This document shows, piece by piece, positions 1 to 5,387 of a stretch of DNA of 5,480 bases. How positions within the stretch are numbered: the first letter of the stretch is position 1; the number at the start of each line of letters is the position of its first letter. The position numbers were made by a program, and so were the translations under genes. Origin of the DNA: Lysobacterales bacterium UBA2790 (GTDB lineage Bacteria; Pseudomonadota; Gammaproteobacteria; Xanthomonadales; Xanthomonadaceae); NCBI GenBank assembly GCA_002352135.1, contig DEHW01000159.1:8837-14316 (forward strand), in the 5' to 3' direction. A model generated the notes under the pieces. It saw only the letters and a program-made list of their open reading frames with translations. It ran no database searches and was not told the origin of the DNA.

Positions 1-1238
1 GCCGGAAACAGCGCCGCATAGGCGCGGATATCCGGTGCCATCACCACGATGTCGGCGGGTGCCAAAGCGGGATCCGCCGTACGGGCGTCCAGCAAGGCAT
101 CACGCAGAACTTCCAACTCGCGAAGTCGGGTGTGACAGGCATGGATGCGCAGTGACGGGTCGGACATGACTGACCGCCATGCCTGTACCTCTGGATCGTC
201 AGGCGGCGCGCTTTCCGAAGGATGCCGCAGCGGGCGACGCAACAGCTCGGCCTGATGCCGCCGGATACTTTCCTGCACGCATTGCAGCGTCGTCACCGGC
301 TCGCTGGGCGGGTCGATGTCCTGCCAATGCCGCTCGTCGACCTGCAGATCGCTATTCTCCAGTTGGCAGAGAAAATGCTGTCCGATGCGTCCCCAGTTTG
401 CCAGCAAGGGGTGACCCGACTCTTCAGGCTCTGCCACCGAGCCCGTTTGCAGCGCGCTTTCCAGCAGGCCTTTCCAATGCGCACGCGGGCCCTGCAGACC
501 GCCCCAGAACTCACGACACGGATCGGGCACGTAAAGCACGACCGGACGCGTTTCGGCCACCGTCACCAGCACCTGCCAGTCCTGCGGCGGCAGGTGGGTC
601 AGGCCGAACACATGCAGCGGCTCGGTCACCGCCGGTGCCTGCCGCAAGGCCTTGCGCAGGGCAGGCCAGATCTCGGCGCGCAGGGGTTGCCCGAGGCGCG
701 CCCGCGCAGAACGCCACAGTGCGCCGATCCCGTCATCGCCGGCGACCACCGAACGCCCCGCCGACCAGTCCTGCAACCAATCCGGTCGATACACGCGGAT
801 CTGTGCCAGCCGCTGTGCCAGATGTTGGGCCAGCTGATAACGCCGCAAGCCACTTTCGTCACCCGACAGGTAGTGCTGCCACTGCGGATCGTTCGCGGTC
901 TGCAGCAGATCGAACAGTACCCAGCGCAGCGATCCGGTGGCATAGGCCGTGGTCGAGGCGGTCGCCTCGCTTGGCAGGTAGTCGCGCTGCAGTTGCTCGA
1001 TCCAGCTCGCTGGCAGAAGGATGTCGAGATTGGCTACCACACCGGCAGGTCCACGCGCCTTGGCCAAGGCCATCTGCAGCCACTGACGCACGCCCGGATG
1101 CGCTGCGATGAGGGTCTGCGGTGCCAGCACCGCCTCCGGCGCGCTGGCATCCAGCAGAGTCAGCAAGGGCTGCAACAGGGCTTCGATACGGCTTGCGCGG
1201 TAGAGCACGAGACCACGGGTCAGCAGAGGTTCTTTCAC
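1..1238 (-). CDS. recC: RecC, exonuclease V gamma subunit (N-terminal part, truncated by window edge)
   Basis: RecC is the Chi-recognising subunit of the RecBCD helicase-nuclease, which processes double-strand breaks for RecA-dependent repair in the cytoplasm. About 412 codons are visible of a protein that normally has about 1,100 residues; the rest lies beyond position 1. The minus-strand reading frame has no stop. Family marks are HPGVRQWLQ (about residues 47-55), which matches the SPGMAQWL segment of enterobacterial RecC, then GVVANLDILLPASWI (66-80), matching GIAANIDFPLPATFI, and LRIHACHTRLRELEVL (about 363-378), matching the VHVCHSPxREVEVL block. The chosen start is GTG at 1238-1236. Its first two bases overlap the TGA stop of the upstream ORF (GTGA), and no strong ribosome site precedes it, so translation is probably coupled. 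recB and recD would be expected further left; neither is in view. The product call is firm; the exact start is inferred. Confidence 0.92.
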   Translation of the reverse strand, partial: MKEPLLTRGLVLYRASRIEALLQPLLTLLDASAPEAVLAPQTLIAAHPGVRQWLQMALAKARGPAGVVANLDILLPASWIEQLQRDYLPSEATASTTAYATGSLRWVLFDLLQTANDPQWQHYLSGDESGLRRYQLAQHLAQRLAQIRVYRPDWLQDWSAGRSVVAGDDGIGALWRSARARLGQPLRAEIWPALRKALRQAPAVTEPLHVFGLTHLPPQDWQVLVTVAETRPVVLYVPDPCREFWGGLQGPRAHWKGLLESALQTGSVAEPEESGHPLLANWGRIGQHFLCQLENSDLQVDERHWQDIDPPSEPVTTLQCVQESIRRHQAELLRRPLRHPSESAPPDDPEVQAWRSVMSDPSLRIHACHTRLRELEVLRDALLDARTADPALAPADIVVMAPDIRAYAALFP

Positions 1239-1462
1239 GGCGATGTCCGATGGTGCCAGTCGCGCGCAAAACCAAGTGCCAAACGCGCCGCACCCTCCTG
1301 CGCGCTGCGGCAAAGATTGAACACACGCGGCAGCAGACCAACGACATCCGTGACCGATCGCCCGATCAGCATCTGCGTCAAGGGCAGCGGCGTTCCCGCA
1401 TCAAGCCCGACCGCGAAGCCTTGCCCCAGCGGCTGCAATGTCAACTTGACCACCTGTTGCAT
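1235..1462 (-). CDS. 75-residue protein with hydrogenase-large-subunit-like N-terminal motif, coupled to recC
   Basis: This small ORF ends in TGA at 1237-1235, overlapping the recC GTG start by four bases, so it probably heads the recC operon. ATG at 1462-1460 is preceded by GGGAG with nine bases of spacing, and an in-frame TAG lies at 1492-1490, so the ORF cannot extend far upstream. The protein starts MQQVVKLTLQPLGQGFAVGL and contains LLPRVFNLCRSAQ at about residues 43-55. This segment can be aligned with the L1 motif of [NiFe]-hydrogenase large subunits and HupK-like proteins (RxCGxCxxxH), but the first cysteine is Phe and the final His is Gln. It ends shortly after that motif, so it cannot be a complete hydrogenase subunit. 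It may be a remnant of a HupK-like gene, or an unrelated small protein. No function is assigned. Confidence 0.6.
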   Translation of the reverse strand: MQQVVKLTLQPLGQGFAVGLDAGTPLPLTQMLIGRSVTDVVGLLPRVFNLCRSAQEGAARLALGFARDWHHRTSP

Positions 1463-1524
1463 GTCCGCACGCTCCCGTCGACTTTGGTGCTACCAGCCAG
1501 GGGACAGCCCCTGTCAGCGCCCCA

Positions 1525-1530
1525 ATTATC
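1525..1530 (-). promoter_or_regulatory. possible -10 box for the small ORF-recC operon
   Basis: On the minus strand GATAAT matches five of six bases of the sigma-70 -10 consensus and lies about 63 bases upstream of the ATG of the 75-codon ORF. No good -35 hexamer stands at the right distance, so this is a weak call based on one box only. Confidence 0.25.
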
Positions 1531-1564
1531 CCGCCAGACCCACCTGCCCGACCTGCGCGGGTCA

Positions 1565-1593
1565 TATGCACCTTCGCTGCCACGCGCTACACT
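1565..1593 (+). promoter_or_regulatory. possible promoter of the original tRNA-Arg locus
   Basis: TACACT at 1588-1593 matches four of six -10 bases. TATGCA at 1565-1570 stands 17 bases upstream but is a poor -35 (three of six). A start near 1600 would lie about 37 bases before the duplicated 5' half of the tRNA at 1637. If real, the transcript would run through the half tRNA and the 90-base spacer before reaching the complete tRNA. Confidence 0.3.
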
Positions 1594-1633
1594 ACACGCC
1601 CGCTGCGGCCAGCCCGCGGCGAGACGACAGCTC

Positions 1634-1676
1634 AACGCGCCCGTAGCTCAGCCGGATAGAGTAGTGGCTTCCGAAG
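1634..1676 (+). repeat. duplicated 5' half of tRNA-Arg (direct repeat copy 1)
   Basis: These 43 bases are identical to 1764-1806. They hold three bases upstream of the tRNA plus its acceptor 5' strand, D arm, anticodon stem 5' strand and anticodon loop, and identity stops at the start of the anticodon stem 3' strand. After 1676 the sequence bears no resemblance to a tRNA 3' half, so this copy cannot make a tRNA. A break inside the anticodon arm is typical of a tyrosine-recombinase crossover in a tRNA gene, which makes it a likely attachment-site scar. Confidence 0.9.
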
Positions 1677-1766
1677 GCGCTACTCAGCTAGATTGAAAGG
1701 TGTAAAAGGTGTCACGGTGGCTTTACTCGAAAGTGCAAGGTCATCTGGAAAAAGTCGTTACAAAAC
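1677..1766. other. 90-bp spacer between half tRNA and full tRNA
   Basis: This stretch is AT-richer than its surroundings and holds no ORF of note. It contains two tandem 9-base units, AAAGGTGTA and AAAGGTGTC (1696-1713), sharing the exact 8-mer AAAGGTGT at 1696-1703 and 1705-1712. I see no clear promoter for the downstream tRNA in it. It may be the remains of an earlier inserted element or one end of the present one. Confidence 0.5.
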
Positions 1767-1806
1767 GCGCCCGTAGCTCAGCCGGATAGAGTAGTGGCTT
1801 CCGAAG
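1764..1806 (+). repeat. direct repeat copy 2, inside the intact tRNA-Arg
   Basis: This is the second copy of the 43-base perfect repeat, offset by 130 bases from the first. It covers the tRNA 5' half through the end of the anticodon loop. Confidence 0.9.
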
Positions 1807-1843
1807 CCATTGGTCGGGGGTTCGAATCCCTCCGGGCGCGCCA
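1767..1843 (+). tRNA. tRNA-Arg(CCG)
   Basis: A complete 77-base cloverleaf can be drawn. The acceptor strands GCGCCCG (1767-1773) and CGGGCGC (1833-1839) pair fully, followed by discriminator G and an encoded CCA (1841-1843). The D arm begins GCTC. The anticodon stem GTGGC/GCCAT (with one G-U pair) encloses loop TTCCGAA, giving anticodon CCG, which reads the arginine codon CGG. The T arm has GGGGG/CCCTC (one G-U pair) with loop TTCGAAT. The first 40 bases are exactly repeated at 1637-1676. Arm-like repeats and an integrase module follow directly, so the gene probably serves as the attachment site of the element. Confidence 0.97.
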
Positions 1844-1849
1844 AATTCC

Positions 1850-1882
1850 CTGTGACAAATCTGCGACAGATCTGGGACAAAG
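1850..1882 (+). repeat. three tandem 11-bp repeats, probable integrase arm-type sites
   Basis: The units CTGTGACAAAT, CTGCGACAGAT and CTGGGACAAAG are contiguous and share CTGNGACARA. They start six bases after the tRNA CCA end. A period of 11 bp puts all three on about the same face of the helix. GGGACA-type repeats next to the core site are, from general knowledge, common around att sites of DUF3596-type tyrosine integrases, and such an integrase is encoded at 2660-3976. The role as arm sites is inferred; the repeat itself is seen directly. Confidence 0.7.
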
Positions 1883-2059
1883 CCTGCTGTCAGGGCGTTC
1901 TGGGGGCGAGTAAAGACCTCCCGTCGCATGAGTTTTCTGTCTCCTGAATCCGCACAAGTTGCCTGTCGAAACTCAGATTTGCAGCGGTACCCCTACTGCA
2001 GCTCAGCGACCCTACCCCGTGCTTGCAAAGTCACGTTGAGATGTTCTGGAAGGGGTCAC
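1883..2059. other. non-coding stretch between arm-like repeats and the repressor gene
   Basis: I see no convincing gene here. A plus-strand reading frame opens at 1928 but has no ribosome site and runs antisense into the repressor gene. A short hairpin, CCTG-CTGT-CAGG (1883-1894), is not followed by a T run, so it is not a convincing terminator. Confidence 0.4.
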
Positions 2060-2305
2060 CTACCTGGGACTGATGGCATCAGTGTCCTGTTCGACGTGTT
2101 CTACCAACTCTTCTATCCGACAGCCGAAGTAGCTGCAGAGGCGATCGAGCGCATCCGTCTGAATGTTCGCTCCGTGATGATTCGCCATTTTTGACAAGGT
2201 CATACGGTTCAGCGCGGTCGCATCCGCAATCTCCTGCAACGTGACGCGGCGGCGCTCTCTGAACTCGAGATCGGCGATACGTTCCTTGAGCTTGTACCTT
2301 AACAT
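2060..2305 (-). CDS. Xre/Cro-family HTH regulator, probable element repressor
   Basis: This 81-residue protein is a compact single-domain DNA-binding protein of the Cro/C1 type (HTH_26-like). The HTH spans about residues 21-42 (VTLQEIADATALNRMTLSKM), followed by the typical helix DALDRLCSYFGCRIEELVEH (51-70), where a C-terminal GCxxxEL pattern marks the family. It has no protease or sensor domain. The ATG at 2305-2303 has no clear ribosome site, and a GATAAT -10 candidate at 2319-2324 would start the transcript only about seven bases upstream, so the mRNA may be nearly leaderless. It is divergent from the excisionase-integrase genes and separated from them by the large inverted repeat at 2366-2411, which suggests it represses them and perhaps itself. 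DNA target and role are inferred from family and position. Confidence 0.85.
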   Translation of the reverse strand: MLRYKLKERIADLEFRERRRVTLQEIADATALNRMTLSKMANHHGANIQTDALDRLCSYFGCRIEELVEHVEQDTDAISPR

Positions 2306-2318
2306 GGACTGAATGGCG

Positions 2319-2324
2319 ATTATC
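2319..2324 (-). promoter_or_regulatory. possible -10 box of the repressor gene
   Basis: GATAAT on the minus strand matches five of six -10 bases. No good -35 is found upstream, as might suit a weak or activated promoter. The motif GATAA occurs twice, nine bases apart (plus-strand TTATC at 2320-2324 and 2329-2333), and could be part of a binding site. Confidence 0.35.
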
Positions 2325-2365
2325 TAAGTTATCGTTTGATGTTGCGCGTAAGCGCTTGCCGTGTA

Positions 2366-2411
2366 TCTTTGTCATCACGTGATTGTTTTAGTAATCACGT
2401 GATGACAAAGA
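2366..2411. promoter_or_regulatory. perfect 19-bp inverted repeat with nested palindromes, probable operator
   Basis: The arms TCTTTGTCATCACGTGATT (2366-2384) and AATCACGTGATGACAAAGA (2393-2411) are exact reverse complements around the 8-base spacer GTTTTAGT. Each arm also contains the 10-bp perfect palindrome ATCACGTGAT (2374-2383 and 2394-2403), with centres 20 bp apart, close to two helical turns. The structure sits in the divergent intergenic region, 19 bases before the excisionase ATG. Two symmetric sites on the same helix face are what a pair of repressor dimers would bind. No T run follows on either side, so a terminator is unlikely. Confidence 0.8.
2369..2397 (+). promoter_or_regulatory. 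probable promoter of the xis-int-HD operon, inside the operator
   Basis: TTGTCA (2369-2374) matches five of six -35 bases. At 17 bases lies TAATCA (2392-2397), which is a poor -10 (two of six). Both boxes are embedded in the inverted repeat, so a bound repressor would block polymerase. The -35 is convincing; the -10 is not. Confidence 0.4.
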
Positions 2412-2430
2412 CCATCACAGGAGCCGTGCC

Positions 2431-2667
2431 ATGACCGCAACCTACCTCACCACCGACCAATTGGCTAGCCGTATCCACTATGACAGCCGAACCATCCGCA
2501 GTCGCCTGAAGGACAGCGTCCTTCTGGAAGGCGTGCACTACATCCGGCCCTTTGGCGGCCGCAAACTGCTCTTCGTGTGGGAAGCCATCGAGCGCGACAT
2601 CGCGAACGTGTCGATGGGGCGTGGCCCGCTGATCCCGATGGCCAATGGGGGTCATGCCCATGGCTAA
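2431..2667 (+). CDS. excisionase-like HTH protein
   Basis: This 78-residue protein has a winged-helix/MerR-like fold of the kind found in small excisionases and directionality factors. Residues 5-26 (YLTTDQLASRIHYDSRTIRS) look like the HTH, followed by a conserved-looking block GVHYIRPFGGRKLLFVWEA (34-52) that forms the expected wing and helix. Proteins of this shape are regularly found just upstream of DUF3596 integrases. AGGAG at 2419-2423 stands seven bases before the ATG. The stop TAA at 2665-2667 overlaps the likely integrase start by eight bases, so the two are translationally coupled. Likely role: bending att DNA to favour excision, possibly also transcriptional control. The family is well supported; the excisionase role is inferred. 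The last 18 or so residues (Gly- and His-rich end) look unstructured. Confidence 0.78.
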   Translation: MTATYLTTDQLASRIHYDSRTIRSRLKDSVLLEGVHYIRPFGGRKLLFVWEAIERDIANVSMGRGPLIPMANGGHAHG

Positions 2668-3976
2668 GGTTCGGGTCCGTCCAGAAACCCGCACGCTGTA
2701 CCTGGACTTCCAGTACCAGAGCGTTCGCTGTCGCGAACAAACCGCACTCGCCGATACGCCGGGCAATCGACGCGCCTTGGAAGCGGTCGGCAAACGGATC
2801 GATCGCGATATCACCAAGGGCCGCTTCGACTATCGGGCCTACTTTCCCGACAGCCCGCGTGCCACGCAATTCGATGATCCTGCGGAGGTGTCAGACGCGG
2901 TGGTCAGCACCACGCCGACATTCGGCGAGTTCGCTGAAGTCTGGTTTCGGGAATCGATTCCGCGCTGGCGCGATCGCTATCGCCGTTCGATCCGCGACAC
3001 GCTCGACCGCATCGTCCTTCCCGTGTTGGGCGAGAAGCCGCTCGACGCTGTCCAGCGTGCCGACTTACTGGCGTTCCAAGCCCATATTGCGCTTCGCGCT
3101 GGCCGCGGCAGGCAAACCATCTCCGCGCGGCGGATCAACAAGATCATGACGCTGGTGAAGGCGATCCTCAACGAAAGCGCCGATCGCTTCGGGTTGACCT
3201 CGCCCGCACGTGGCTTGAAGACGCTGAAGCAACGCCGACCTGACGTCCTGCCTTTTACGCTGGAAGAAGCACACCTGCTGATCTCCCGTGTGCGTCCCGA
3301 TTACAAACCCTATCTGACCATCCGCCTGCTGACCGGACTGCGCACCGGCGAGGCCGATGGTCTGCAGTGGCAGGACGTGGACATCAAGAACGCCTGCTTT
3401 CGAATCGAACGCACGCATTCGAGAGACGGCGATGGCGATACCAAGACGCAGGGATCCAAACGCACCATTCCGATGGTGCCTCAGGTACTGGCCGCCTTCG
3501 AAGCACAAGCGCGCTTTCGTCTGCCCGAGTGCCCGTGGGTCTTTCACTCGAGCCAAGGTCATCCGATTGATGCGGTGAACTTCACCAACCGCATCTGGTA
3601 TCCGCTGCTGCGCCATCTCGACTTGAAAGTTCGACCGCCCTACCAAATGCGCCACACCGCCGCGACGCTGATGCTGGCCTCAGGCGAGAACCCCGAGTGG
3701 ATTGCCTCGGTACTCGGCCATTCGACGACCGAGATGTTGTTCCGGGTGTACTCCCGCTATGTCCCCAACCTGACCCGCAATGACGGCCAGGCCTTTGCCG
3801 GTCTAGTCCACAGTCGACTGTCAGGCGCCGAGTCGGCGTCTGCAGGCACGCCGCCCTCCACGCCGGTGGAGTCGCTGCTACAAGCGCTGCAGGCACTGAA
3901 GCCCAACGAATTCGCCGAGCTTCTTGCCAGAAGCACCCCTCGAACCCCTGCGGAGGCATCCTCCCATGGTGATTGA
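2660..3976 (+). CDS. int: tyrosine site-specific integrase with DUF3596 arm-binding domain
   Basis: The enzyme joins element and host attachment sites through a covalent 3'-phosphotyrosine intermediate. About residues 3-70 form the DUF3596 arm-binding domain (VRCREQTALADTP, then FDYRAYFPDS), about 88-185 the core-binding SAM-like domain, and 200-370 the catalytic domain. In the 438-residue numbering, catalytic candidates are Arg228 in TGLRTGEADGL, Lys262 in TKTQGSKRTIP, Arg331 in YQMRHTAAT, His354 in LGHSTTE and nucleophile Tyr364 in FRVYSRY. The usual HxxR histidine is Tyr328; I recall this as common in the subfamily. About 74 residues follow the nucleophile, with low-complexity Ser/Thr/Pro and a Leu-rich helix. 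Possible starts are ATG 2645, 2654 and 2660; 2660 is preferred because GGGGG lies eight bases upstream and MAKVRVRP resembles the family start. Its stop overlaps the HD gene start by 11 bases. The tRNA-Arg gene is the likely target. Confidence 0.95.
   Translation: MAKVRVRPETRTLYLDFQYQSVRCREQTALADTPGNRRALEAVGKRIDRDITKGRFDYRAYFPDSPRATQFDDPAEVSDAVVSTTPTFGEFAEVWFRESIPRWRDRYRRSIRDTLDRIVLPVLGEKPLDAVQRADLLAFQAHIALRAGRGRQTISARRINKIMTLVKAILNESADRFGLTSPARGLKTLKQRRPDVLPFTLEEAHLLISRVRPDYKPYLTIRLLTGLRTGEADGLQWQDVDIKNACFRIERTHSRDGDGDTKTQGSKRTIPMVPQVLAAFEAQARFRLPECPWVFHSSQGHPIDAVNFTNRIWYPLLRHLDLKVRPPYQMRHTAATLMLASGENPEWIASVLGHSTTEMLFRVYSRYVPNLTRNDGQAFAGLVHSRLSGAESASAGTPPSTPVESLLQALQALKPNEFAELLARSTPRTPAEASSHGD
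3952..3956 (+). promoter_or_regulatory. ribosome binding site that sets the HD gene start
   Basis: GGAGG lies inside the end of the integrase gene, nine bases before ATG 3966. It favours that start over the in-frame ATG at 3924, which would add 14 residues. Confidence 0.7.
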
Positions 3977-4814
3977 ACTGCCACCCCTTGCCACGGTTGA
4001 GGAATACGACGTGGCGATCGAGGTCCTCGACGCCTTTTCGGATGGTCTCGGCCGCTACTGCAGGCTCTACAGTCAGGTGGGTTTAATGCATGCCAAGAGC
4101 TGGATACCGATTCCACCCTCGCCGTCGGGGTGCCTGACGCGTGGCAAGGCCACCCTGCTGCCGTTGGATGACGACCGCTTCGATCACTTGCTGATGAACT
4201 TCACACGCGAACTCGATCTGCCGGTCACCACCTTGTTCTCGAATTGGTGGTGTCCCATCGAAGGGGTCCACGCGCAGACGGCGGCCTTGATTGAACAGAT
4301 TGAGTCGATTCCTTTACGGCGCCTAGTGGGCGATGCGCTGTTGCACCCACACACGGTCCGCGCGTTCTGGTCGAGCCCGGCGTCCAAAGCCCATCACCAT
4401 GCCTACCCAGGTGGCCTCGCGCTGCACTCACTCGAAGTCGCTACCATGGCCGCGAGCGCAAATCTCCTCACCGCCTATGACCGCGATCTCGCGATCGCCT
4501 TTGCCCTGCTGCACGACTACGGCAAGGTGTGGTGTTACGCCAACCCAAACGGGATCGACTCCAGAACCCATGAACGCATCGGCCTGCAGAAGCTTGGTCC
4601 GCTGCTGGCAATTCTTCAAGCCGAGTCGCCGGACATCGGCGCGGCGCTGGAAGATCTGCTGGGAGGCAAGCGCGCATCACGCAGTGGGCCCTATCCGTTG
4701 GCCATAGGCAGGGTGGTCAAAGCGTTCGATCAGATGAGTTGCGAAATGGCGATGCGACCGCGACTAAGGCAACCAACGCAGTACATCGAAGACGACGACG
4801 ACATCAAATTCTAG
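3966..4814 (+). CDS. HD-domain protein resembling the TraI_2 domain of MOBH relaxases
   Basis: This 282-residue protein carries PASKAHHHAYPGG (138-150), LALHSLEVA (151-159) and HDYGK (183-187). The order HHH, GGL, HSLEVA, HDxGK is the signature of the TraI_2 / HD-type domain seen at the N-terminus of MOBH relaxases, and is related to HD hydrolases such as YhaM. Putative metal ligands are His154, His183-Asp184, His202 in THERIG and Asp255 in FDQMS. MOBH relaxases are much longer, so this is either a free-standing domain family or a shortened relative. The tail is acidic (EDDDD). The ATG at 3966 is chosen over the in-frame ATG at 3924 because GGAGG lies nine bases upstream; it overlaps the integrase stop by 11 bases, implying co-translation. 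The likely activity is a metal-dependent phosphohydrolase or nuclease on nucleic acid; substrate and role in the element are unknown. Confidence 0.8.
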   Translation: MVIELPPLATVEEYDVAIEVLDAFSDGLGRYCRLYSQVGLMHAKSWIPIPPSPSGCLTRGKATLLPLDDDRFDHLLMNFTRELDLPVTTLFSNWWCPIEGVHAQTAALIEQIESIPLRRLVGDALLHPHTVRAFWSSPASKAHHHAYPGGLALHSLEVATMAASANLLTAYDRDLAIAFALLHDYGKVWCYANPNGIDSRTHERIGLQKLGPLLAILQAESPDIGAALEDLLGGKRASRSGPYPLAIGRVVKAFDQMSCEMAMRPRLRQPTQYIEDDDDIKF

Positions 4815-4971
4815 GTGGACTCTGGCGCAAAGGAGACGTCGTCGCCTCCCCGGCGCTCGAAACGGTCGACCTCTGGTGATGCCGTTACGCGCGTCGGCAC
4901 CGCGCGACGTTTCGTGTAGCGCCTCCGGGGTAGACTTTTATTGAGGGTGCCATCCAAGTGAGGAACAAGGC
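4815..4971. other. intergenic region after the HD gene
   Basis: These 157 bases separate the integration operon from the next gene. An imperfect inverted repeat (GGAG...CTCC, 4841-4858) has mismatches and no T run, so I cannot call a terminator. TAGACT at 4931-4936 is a possible -10 for the downstream gene, without a good -35. No missing toxin gene is visible here. Confidence 0.4.
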
Positions 4972-5304
4972 ATGCACGTGGGCAGCAAATCGATGCACAC
5001 CACGCCAGTCGGTGGAAACATCTTCGAAGATTTGGGCTTTGAACCGGAAGAAGCAGCGGCGCTGAAGGCGGAATCCCAACGACGCATCGCCGACATGTTG
5101 GCCATCAAGGGTTCCTTGATGGCCGAACTCGCAAAATGGATTGAGGCAGAAGAGCTCGCGCCAACTGAAGCGGCAGCCCTTCTCGGCGTGACGCCAGCGC
5201 GTCTATCGGATGCGGTCAACAAGAAGTCCGCCAAGTTCACCATTGATGCAATGGTGGATATGTTGGGTCGAGCAGGCAAGCAGGTGCAGGTGTCTGTCCG
5301 CTAG
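4972..5304 (+). CDS. antitoxin-like Xre-family regulator (HTH_37 type)
   Basis: This 110-residue protein matches the pattern of HTH_37 antitoxins and regulators: GGNIFEDLGF (14-23), a linker helix with LKAESQRRIADML (31-43), the HTH EEL-APTEAAALLGVTPARLSD (60-80), then KFTIDAMVDMLGRAGKQVQV (88-107), which is the usual C-terminal end. Such proteins normally bind the promoter of their own toxin-antitoxin operon and neutralise a HigB/RelE-like RNase encoded next to it. No toxin lies directly upstream, and the next gene downstream does not look like one in its first 31 residues, so this is an orphan antitoxin or a stand-alone regulator. ATG 4972 is preceded by GAGG with eight bases of spacing; the next in-frame ATG at 4993 lacks a site. 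Antitoxin function is inferred from family only. Confidence 0.85.
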   Translation: MHVGSKSMHTTPVGGNIFEDLGFEPEEAAALKAESQRRIADMLAIKGSLMAELAKWIEAEELAPTEAAALLGVTPARLSDAVNKKSAKFTIDAMVDMLGRAGKQVQVSVR

Positions 5305-5387
5305 CCGATGCGGACCATGCACCGACGCCGTTTCTGCCAGAGGCTCCCCATCGCAAACACCCCGCCATCGGGACGAGGAAGCACGCT
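5305..5387. other. short spacer before the last gene
   Basis: Eighty-three bases without a recognisable gene, terminator or clear promoter. CCGATG (5304-5309) and CATCGG (5366-5371) are complementary but about 56 bases apart, too far for a convincing hairpin. Confidence 0.3.

Noticed and set aside
1503..1515. GACAG-CCC-CTGTC inverted repeat, considered as a LexA box or terminator for the recC operon
   Set aside because: The arms are only five bases, spacing does not fit the CTG-N10-CAG LexA consensus, and no T run follows.
179..1646. Long plus-strand reading frames of 310 and 474 codons
   Set aside because: They are antisense to recC, have low-complexity Arg/Pro/Ala- or Gln-rich translations without recognisable domains, and arise from GC-rich codon bias. 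The minus-strand frame gives clear RecC motifs.
1850..1882. Three short repeats considered as a CRISPR array
   Set aside because: The units are 11 bp and contiguous, with no spacers and no cas genes nearby.
1741..1929. Minus-strand ORF of 62 codons with GAPGGIRTPDQWLRKPL
   Set aside because: It is the reverse-strand translation of the tRNA-Arg gene, a well-known annotation artefact.
1928..2194. Plus-strand ORF of 88 codons
   Set aside because: It has no ribosome site, resembles no family and overlaps the Xre repressor gene on the other strand.
2465..2869. Minus-strand ORFs of 134 and 140 codons over the excisionase and integrase genes
   Set aside because: They are shadows of the coding plus strand; the plus-strand frames have ribosome sites, domain motifs and coupled overlaps.
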